Of a stretch of 11,562 bases of DNA, positions 6,759 to 11,562 are shown in pieces. Source of the DNA: Spirochaetia bacterium UBA5368 (lineage in GTDB: Bacteria; Spirochaetota; UBA4802; UBA5368); NCBI GenBank assembly GCA_002407865.1, contig DHPI01000051.1:7805-19366 (forward strand), read 5' to 3'. A program made the translations under genes and the position numbers. The notes beneath the pieces were generated by a model. The model was not told the DNA's origin. It was given only the letters and a program-made list of their open reading frames with translations, and did not search any database. Numbering within the stretch: position 1 is the stretch's first letter; each line of letters opens with the position of its first letter.

Positions 6759-6781
6759 ACTAATCCAACGCGCGAATTAGT
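6759..6781. promoter_or_regulatory. Inverted repeat, possible activator site upstream of the kinase promoter
   Basis: ACTAAT (6759-6764) and ATTAGT (6776-6781) form a perfect 6 bp inverted repeat with an 11-base spacer. It lies 11 bases upstream of the kinase -35 box, between the kinase and the divergent pyrK-like gene. Position and spacing suit a dimeric regulator that activates the kinase or controls both genes, but no regulator can be named. Confidence 0.35.
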
Positions 6782-6931
6782 CATTCACTTTTTGTAATGC
6801 AATGGCGCTTCGCCGCGTTTTCTCCATGAAACGAAATCAAACATCAACTCATGAAGAACGAAAATTGTATTGCATTTATGCGTCTGCCGCGGCAATGCTG
6901 GCGCAATGAACCTTCATACAGGGAATACGCC

Positions 6932-7696
6932 ATGAATACGCTCATCCAGAAACCGGAAGAAGTCGCCGAAGGCCATTACCGGTTGCGCATAGAAACACCT
7001 GCCACACTCGTGCCCCGGCCGGGGCAGTTTATAAACATACGAGTCAGCACAGGCACCGATCCGCTGATACGCCGCCCGTTTTCCGTGTACAATTATGAAG
7101 ACGGCGCTCTTGAAATAATTTTCCGGGTGATCGGAAAGGGCACGGAAATCATGCGCGGCTACGAAGCGGGCCGGGGAATTGATTATATCGGCCCTCTGGG
7201 GCGCGGATTTTCACTCTGCGAACACAGCTCGGTACTGCTTGTCGGCGGGGGGGTCGGCAACGCGCCACTGTACTACCTGGCGCGCGAGTTGAAGAAGAAA
7301 AACAACCGTATCACCTACATCTACGGTGCGCGCTCGGCGCGTTATATATACTGCAAAGATCAGTATCGCGCGCGTGCCGATGATTTTGCGGCCGTTACCG
7401 ACGACGGCACCGCCGGGCTGAAGGGCTTCGCGACCACCCTTGCGGACGAGTATATTCGAAAAAACGCATACGATCGGGTGTATGTCTGCGGACCGACGGT
7501 CATGATGGCGGCCATTGCCGCGTCGGCTTCCATCGCGGGCGCGCCTGTCGAGGTGTCGATGGAAAATTATTTCGGCTGCGGGGTGGGACTTTGCTCCGGC
7601 TGCACCATTGAAACGACCGAGGGGTTAAAACGGGCGTGCGTGGACGGCCCCGTGTTGAACGGCAATATCATCGTCTGGCAATCCCTCACTGATTGA
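6932..7696 (+). CDS. pyrK: PyrK-type iron-sulphur/FAD electron-transfer subunit
   Basis: PyrK is the electron-transfer subunit of type 1B dihydroorotate dehydrogenase and passes electrons from PyrD's FMN through FAD and a [2Fe-2S] cluster to NAD+. With the ATG at 6932 the protein has 254 residues, normal for PyrK. It shows the flavin motif RRPFSVY (47-53), GPLGRGFSL (87-95), the nucleotide-binding loop LLVGGGVGNAPLYYLA (102-117), YVCGPTVMM (184-192), and the cluster ligands Cys216, Cys221, Cys224 and Cys236 in GCGVGLCSGC and ACVDGPVL. An upstream in-frame ATG at 6851 would add 27 residues but has no Shine-Dalgarno. The 6932 ATG has AGGGA 7 bases upstream and starts where family members start. 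No pyrD or other pyr gene is beside it, so its partner must be elsewhere. A related NAD(P)H reductase subunit (NfnA/SudB type) is less likely given the spacing and the C-terminal KRACVDGPVL. Its 3' end overlaps the opposite-strand gene by 11 bases. Confidence 0.87.
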   Translation: MNTLIQKPEEVAEGHYRLRIETPATLVPRPGQFINIRVSTGTDPLIRRPFSVYNYEDGALEIIFRVIGKGTEIMRGYEAGRGIDYIGPLGRGFSLCEHSSVLLVGGGVGNAPLYYLARELKKKNNRITYIYGARSARYIYCKDQYRARADDFAAVTDDGTAGLKGFATTLADEYIRKNAYDRVYVCGPTVMMAAIAASASIAGAPVEVSMENYFGCGVGLCSGCTIETTEGLKRACVDGPVLNGNIIVWQSLTD

Positions 7697-8195
7697 CAAT
7701 GCGCTCGTACAGCGCCTTGCCGCTGACGAGATCCTTGCCGTGCAGATCGATCTGGTACACGCGCGGAAAAAGCCCATCCCTGTCGGAATGCACATAGATT
7801 CTGGAGAGGTAGCCCATTCTACCGCCGATGCTGGCAATGGCATATGGACGTTTGTGCCAAAACAGAATCTGGATGATCTTCTGCCTGAACGATTTCAGAA
7901 ACATGCGGTAATGCAGGCCCGCGACGACCTGCTCTATCTCGAACCCGTACGCCCTGCTCCGTTCAACAAAATTCAATTCCGCCCGGCGCCTGCCTTCCTC
8001 GTTCAGCACCCAGTATGCCCGCACAGGATTGCTCTCGTCGAGCGACCCGGAACCAGCAAGGTTCGCATCGTATACCACCACATTCGCGTTATAATTTCTT
8101 TCGATTACAAAAAGACGCTCGTTCCGCTCCGCGCGCAGCGGGCCGCAGACACACAGACACATGCAAAGAGCGCATGCAACGATTCTAATCACCAT
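7686..8195 (-). CDS. Exported DUF4833-like protein
   Basis: The function is unknown. The 169-residue protein starts with a short hydrophobic signal peptide (about 1-22, likely cut after PLRA). The signal itself has an alternating cysteine pattern, Cys11, 13, 15 and 17, plus Cys8. The mature part has RNYNANVVVYDANL (33-46), NPVRAYWVLNEEG (56-68) and ERSRAYGFEI (78-87), which I recognise as the DUF4833 layout. The rest (about 95-165) is a mixed beta-rich region ending in KALYERIVNQ. It should reside in the periplasm or on the cell surface. A lipobox-like IVAC at 5-8 is too close to the N-terminus to be credible. The start at 8195 has AGGGG 7 bases upstream and lies 23 bases after the isochorismatase-like gene, so the two are probably co-transcribed. 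Its last codons overlap the end of pyrK on the other strand, leaving no room for a terminator between them. Confidence 0.78.
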   Translation of the reverse strand: MVIRIVACALCMCLCVCGPLRAERNERLFVIERNYNANVVVYDANLAGSGSLDESNPVRAYWVLNEEGRRRAELNFVERSRAYGFEIEQVVAGLHYRMFLKSFRQKIIQILFWHKRPYAIASIGGRMGYLSRIYVHSDRDGLFPRVYQIDLHGKDLVSGKALYERIVNQ

Positions 8196-8218
8196 GCCGA
8201 TTCCCCTTCATGACAAAT

Positions 8219-8782
8219 TTATTTAAACAGCGGCGCAAGCTTTTTGAATCCCTCGGTCCCGTACTTTTCGATCAGCATGAACGAGATAGTTTCGGTCGGA
8301 TACACGATCGCGCCGGCGTCTCGAAGCCCGAGAATCCCCATTTTCCACTCATGTTTGCGGCGGGAACACGCCGCATCGGACGCGATGACGACATTGATTC
8401 CCCGGCTCAGCAGGCTCAGCGCCGTCGACAGCACGCAGATATGTGTTTCGATGCCGCATACTATCGCTGTGTGTTTCCCGAGCGTCGCGATTTTGTTCGC
8501 AATCGCATCATTTTTCATGCAATCGAAATGGGTTTTATCGAAAGGGTCAATGTCTGGAATTTTCGATTTGACGTCGGGGATGGTGGGGCCCAGGCCTTTG
8601 CTGTACTGCTCCGTCAGCACAATCGGAATATCATAGCTGTGCGCCGTTTCAATGAGTATGCCGACATTCTTCACGACATTTTTGCGGATGTCGTACTCCA
8701 TTGAGTTAAAAAGCCGCTCCTGTATATCAATAATCAGGAGACACGTTGCGTCTTTGTTCAGAATAAAGTTTTGTATACCCAT
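8219..8782 (-). CDS. Isochorismatase-family cysteine hydrolase
   Basis: The 187-residue cytoplasmic protein has the full catalytic triad of the isochorismatase-like superfamily: Asp19 in LLIIDIQERL, Lys83 in FDKTHFDC, and nucleophile Cys116 in CGIETHICVLST, where the cis-peptide-bearing loop precedes the Cys. It resembles the YcaC/ISOC1 branch rather than true isochorismatases, and no enterobactin or phenazine genes are nearby. It probably hydrolyses an amide or ester, such as a small amidated metabolite, but the substrate is unknown. Family length is normal and no part appears missing. The start at 8782 has a GGGGTG-type Shine-Dalgarno. It follows the penicillin-binding protein gene by 71 bases and precedes the DUF4833-like gene by 23 bases on the same strand. 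Confidence 0.88.
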   Translation of the reverse strand: MGIQNFILNKDATCLLIIDIQERLFNSMEYDIRKNVVKNVGILIETAHSYDIPIVLTEQYSKGLGPTIPDVKSKIPDIDPFDKTHFDCMKNDAIANKIATLGKHTAIVCGIETHICVLSTALSLLSRGINVVIASDAACSRRKHEWKMGILGLRDAGAIVYPTETISFMLIEKYGTEGFKKLAPLFK

Positions 8783-8804
8783 GGCACCCCGTCTTCCTCT
8801 TTTT

Positions 8805-8850
8805 TACAAAATAACACCGCTGCCGCCATGCCATCGGGGCGGCATGCGGC
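8805..8850 (-). terminator. Possible weak terminator after the penicillin-binding protein gene
   Basis: GCCGCCATGCC (8822-8832) and GGCATGCGGC (8841-8850) form a roughly 10 bp GC-rich stem with one bulged base and an 8-base loop, just past the stop at 8854. On the minus strand a T-rich stretch (TTATTTTGT) follows only after about 9 bases, so termination would be inefficient. It could also be a processing hairpin between two co-transcribed genes. Confidence 0.35.
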
Positions 8851-8853
8851 GCA

Positions 8854-11388
8854 TCACAACAGGTCATTACCGATTTTATCGATAATCGTCGTACTGTCTT
8901 TCCTCTTTTTTATGTTTTTCATTATAGATTTCTTTTGGTTTTCGGAAATATTCTCCTTCGGCCCCTTTTGCACCAACTGCAGATCATGTCCGCCTTCACG
9001 GCACAGGGTGCATTCGTCCGCAGGCTCCGTACTGGGAATGAACACCTCGTAGATCGTCGTTCTGCACCATGATGACGGCAGAAGGCCAGAAACGGCGCAC
9101 ACCTCTCTTTCCGACAGTTCCGCATACACAGGAAATCCGAGTACAGGCTCGTTCTCGAGCGCGGCCCGCATATACTCGCCCCATACCGGCGCGACAACGG
9201 CCCCGCCGGCCTGACCTATCCCAAGCGAGAGCCCAAGCTTATCGTACCCCATCCATATGCAGGTGGTAAGCTGCGGCACGAACCCCACGAACCATGCATC
9301 CTTCCAGTTGTTGGTAGTGCCGGTCTTGCCGCCCGCAGGCCGGCCAGGCGAAGCGGAGCTGCCCGTTCCCGACGAAATAACGGTCTGTAAAATGCTGACC
9401 ATAATCTGCGCGGTTTCCGGCTGGAGTATCTGGATGCTCCCGTCTTTTTCCCTGTCACGCAACACCTTGGCGATATCTTCCTCGTTGTTTTCCAGCACCT
9501 TTCCCTTTCTGTCAGTAACATGCCGTATACTGAAAGGGATGACGTCCTTCCCGCCGTTGGCGATAATGGCGTACGCGCGGGCCAGCTCGAAGGGGCTTAC
9601 CTCCAGAGAACCGAGCGCGATGGAAAAGTTGCGCGGAATGCGTCTCTTGACATCGGCGCCGCCGATCTTCAGCAGCTTCGCATAATAATTCATTACGGTT
9701 TCTATGCCAATGGTGTCGGCAATGCGTATCGACGCGACATTGATCGACAGGGCAAGGGCCTTTCGCAACCGCAGCAAACCATAGTACGAGCCCTCATAAT
9801 TTTCCGGTATCCAGTCACCGCCTTCCGTGTCGAGATACACCAGTGGCGAATCGAGCACCGTCGTCGCGGGTGTGAATTTTCTGGATTCCATCGCCGCGGC
9901 ATACAGCAGCGGCTTGATCGCCGAACCCGGCTGCCGCATCGACTGCATCACGCGGTTAAGCTGGTTGATGCTGGTAAACTCGCTTCCACCGACCATCGCC
10001 TCTATATAGCCATTGCGCTGGTCGATTGAAACAAGGCATCCCTCAACCCGCTGGTAATCCTTGTCGTCCGAATAACTCTTTCTATATTCATCGACCCGCT
10101 CGCCGAGCCTGTCAGGGCCTGCAAAAAAGCCGATTATATCCATGCTGTCGATAATGTTTTCTTTCAGATAATCGTGGATCCTTTTTTCCTCGATAGAACC
10201 GGTGCGGGCGAACGTATCAATATTGAAGAACATGGAAAACGCATCGACCATATCCGCATAATTATCTATGATATAATCATCCCGCTTAAACGCCAGGCTG
10301 CCAGAAATATCGGTTTGCGCCCTGAGTGCGCGCTTCATACAATTTTGCGCCGCCACCTGCTTGTTCACATCGAGCGTGGTATACACCTCGAGGCCTTCGC
10401 CGAAAACCTTTTCCTCGCCATATTTTTTTATAAGCATGCGCCGCACATATTCGGTAAACCAGGGCGCCTTGTCCACGCGGGACGACCACGTGTTCATGCT
10501 CGGCGGAAGCTCGTTTATGTAATACAGGTAATCCGGCCAGAACGCAAGGAACGCCTGTTCGGCCTGCGGGATAGTGATATATCCCATTTCAACCATCTTC
10601 GCGAGAACGATTTTGTGCCGTTCCATCGAGCGCTCAGGGTAGCGGATCGGCGAAAGATTGTTCGGCGACGACGGCAGCGACGCAAGCAGCGCGCACTCCG
10701 CCAGGGAAAGGTCCCATACATGTTTGTTGAAATAAAACTGTGCCGCCGACTCCACCCCGTAGGCCCCATGGCCGAGAAATATCTGGTTCAGGTACAGCTC
10801 CATTATTTCGTCTTTTGAATAAAAGACCTCCATCATGACCGATATACAGGCTTCCTTCATCTTTCGAAAGATGCTGCGTTCGCCCGAAGTCAGCAGAATT
10901 TTCGAAAGTTGCTGCGTAATGGTGCTGCCGCCCTGTCGTATCCTCCCCGAGAATATGTTAATGAAAAAAGCGCGCACAATGCCCTTGGGATTGACGCCGA
11001 AATGCTCGTAGAACTCGTTATCTTCGATCGCGACAAATGCGCGCGGCAGATCCTTCGGCATCCTCTTCAACGGCACAACCTCACGCTTCTGCCTGAAAAG
11101 CTCGGCAACGAGAATGCCGTTTTTATCGTAAATCTTCGTGGGTACATTCGGATGGAAGTTGGCAAGCGATTTTACCCTGTAAAAATCGACGACTACTATG
11201 ACGAGTGACGCGATAATCACTCCCGCGACGATTCCCACGATTATGGCGCGGTGATTTCCCCGGCGCCCGATCATGCGAAGCAGCATATCCTTCGCATCCG
11301 TGAGAAGATGCGGCACCTGATAGCCCGCCCTGCCGCCCGAGCCGGGGGATTTAAGCCGGGACGAAAGCCCATTATATCGTTTCATCAT
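8854..11388 (-). CDS. mrcA: Class A penicillin-binding protein (bifunctional glycosyltransferase/transpeptidase, PBP1A type)
   Basis: The 844-residue enzyme polymerises lipid II and crosslinks peptidoglycan on the outer face of the inner membrane. A basic cytoplasmic tail (1-47) is followed by one membrane segment (about 48-67). The GT51 domain has IEDNEFYEHFG (121-131, Glu122 expected catalytic), RQGGSTITQQLSK (151-163), and the third region with EVFYSKDEIMELYLNQ (187-202). The transpeptidase domain has Ser489-x-x-Lys492 in RQPGSAIKP, Ser548-Ile-Asn550, and Lys688-Thr-Gly690. Two features stand out. An acidic segment of about 90 residues (360-450) separates the domains. A C-terminal tail (760-844) carries Cys764, Cys775 and a Cys793-x2-Cys796 pair, then ends in a very basic stretch. 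The ATG at 11388 lacks a clear Shine-Dalgarno; the next ATG is at 11385, and a start at residue 35 would remove most of the cytoplasmic tail. Transcription probably starts at the promoter near 11474-11503. Confidence 0.94.
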   Translation of the reverse strand: MMKRYNGLSSRLKSPGSGGRAGYQVPHLLTDAKDMLLRMIGRRGNHRAIIVGIVAGVIIASLVIVVVDFYRVKSLANFHPNVPTKIYDKNGILVAELFRQKREVVPLKRMPKDLPRAFVAIEDNEFYEHFGVNPKGIVRAFFINIFSGRIRQGGSTITQQLSKILLTSGERSIFRKMKEACISVMMEVFYSKDEIMELYLNQIFLGHGAYGVESAAQFYFNKHVWDLSLAECALLASLPSSPNNLSPIRYPERSMERHKIVLAKMVEMGYITIPQAEQAFLAFWPDYLYYINELPPSMNTWSSRVDKAPWFTEYVRRMLIKKYGEEKVFGEGLEVYTTLDVNKQVAAQNCMKRALRAQTDISGSLAFKRDDYIIDNYADMVDAFSMFFNIDTFARTGSIEEKRIHDYLKENIIDSMDIIGFFAGPDRLGERVDEYRKSYSDDKDYQRVEGCLVSIDQRNGYIEAMVGGSEFTSINQLNRVMQSMRQPGSAIKPLLYAAAMESRKFTPATTVLDSPLVYLDTEGGDWIPENYEGSYYGLLRLRKALALSINVASIRIADTIGIETVMNYYAKLLKIGGADVKRRIPRNFSIALGSLEVSPFELARAYAIIANGGKDVIPFSIRHVTDRKGKVLENNEEDIAKVLRDREKDGSIQILQPETAQIMVSILQTVISSGTGSSASPGRPAGGKTGTTNNWKDAWFVGFVPQLTTCIWMGYDKLGLSLGIGQAGGAVVAPVWGEYMRAALENEPVLGFPVYAELSEREVCAVSGLLPSSWCRTTIYEVFIPSTEPADECTLCREGGHDLQLVQKGPKENISENQKKSIMKNIKKRKDSTTIIDKIGNDLL

Positions 11389-11473
11389 ACGTTACAACCA
11401 CTGCCTGTCGTTATCACCAATCTTACTATTGCGACTTCGGTCATTCCGCCGCCAGATCATCACCATCGGCACC

Positions 11474-11503
11474 ATGATAAAATATTCAACATAATTTTAT
11501 CAA
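11474..11503 (-). promoter_or_regulatory. Candidate promoter of the penicillin-binding protein gene
   Basis: On the minus strand, TTGATA (11498-11503) and TATCAT (11474-11479) each match 5 of 6 consensus bases, 18 bases apart. This predicts a start near 11467 and a leader of about 79 bases. The region is AT-rich compared with its surroundings. Confidence 0.42.
11475..11502. promoter_or_regulatory. 28-base palindrome overlying the penicillin-binding protein promoter
   Basis: TGATAAAAT (11475-11483) and ATTTTATCA (11494-11502) form a perfect 9 bp inverted repeat with a 10-base spacer. One arm covers the proposed -10 and the other the proposed -35, as a repressor operator would. It is too AT-rich for a good terminator. 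The remainder of 11389-11562 shows no gene I can support. Confidence 0.45.
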
Positions 11504-11562
11504 TAGATATATGGAAGGATATCAATCAGCCTGCTGCGCACGTGCTCCCGATCAAGAGACAA

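Noticed and set aside
6851..6931. Alternative upstream start of the pyrK-like gene
   Set aside because: No Shine-Dalgarno at 6851. The extra 27 residues lack resemblance to PyrK N-termini, while the 6932 ATG has AGGGA at proper distance.
8140..8165. TG-rich microsatellite-like stretch
   Set aside because: It is short, impure and within the signal-peptide codons of the DUF4833-like gene. There is no sign of phase-variable repeat units.

Overview
The window is chromosomal DNA from a bacterium of moderate-to-high GC. Genes are dense, Shine-Dalgarno sites are ordinary and several genes overlap by a few bases. I see no rRNA, tRNA, insertion sequence, CRISPR array or phage gene. A class A penicillin-binding protein and exported small proteins suggest a Gram-negative-type cell. 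The combination of an AGPS-like flavoenzyme, a GlpD-like flavoenzyme and an FGGY kinase recalls Spirochaetota or deltaproteobacteria-like lineages. That taxonomic guess rests on memory of such clusters and is weak.

Region 1 (1-3749, minus strand) is an apparent operon: a GntR/FadR-type regulator, then a GlpD-like FAD glycerol-3-phosphate dehydrogenase, then an FAD-linked enzyme like alkyldihydroxyacetonephosphate synthase (AGPS) that runs off the left edge. A good sigma70-type promoter (3787-3815) has a perfect FadR-type palindrome on its predicted start point. A near-identical copy of that site (12 of 13 bases) lies in the 137-base gap before the AGPS-like gene. The regulator therefore probably controls both its own operon and the AGPS-like gene separately.

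Region 2 (3953-5061, plus strand) is a divergent two-gene unit joined by an ATGA overlap. The first gene is a multi-pass membrane protein whose two halves look like an internal duplication. The second is a 68-residue B-box-like zinc-finger protein. Neither has a function I can name, and this is the window's best candidate for something undescribed.

Region 3 (5108-6688, minus) is an FGGY carbohydrate kinase with its own promoter and an upstream palindrome. With region 1 it makes a kinase / GlpD-like / AGPS-like set. Two readings are open: a supply line for ether-lipid precursors (polyol to glycerol 3-phosphate to DHAP to alkyl-DHAP), or breakdown of an unidentified polyol or sugar.

Region 4 (6932-8782) holds a stand-alone PyrK-type iron-sulphur flavoprotein on the plus strand. 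Facing it are an isochorismatase-family hydrolase and a secreted DUF4833-like protein on the minus strand. PyrK and the DUF4833-like gene overlap tail to tail by 11 bases. Region 5 (8854-11562, minus) is a class A penicillin-binding protein with an extra segment between its two enzymatic domains, a cysteine-bearing C-terminal tail, and a 28-base palindrome covering its likely promoter.
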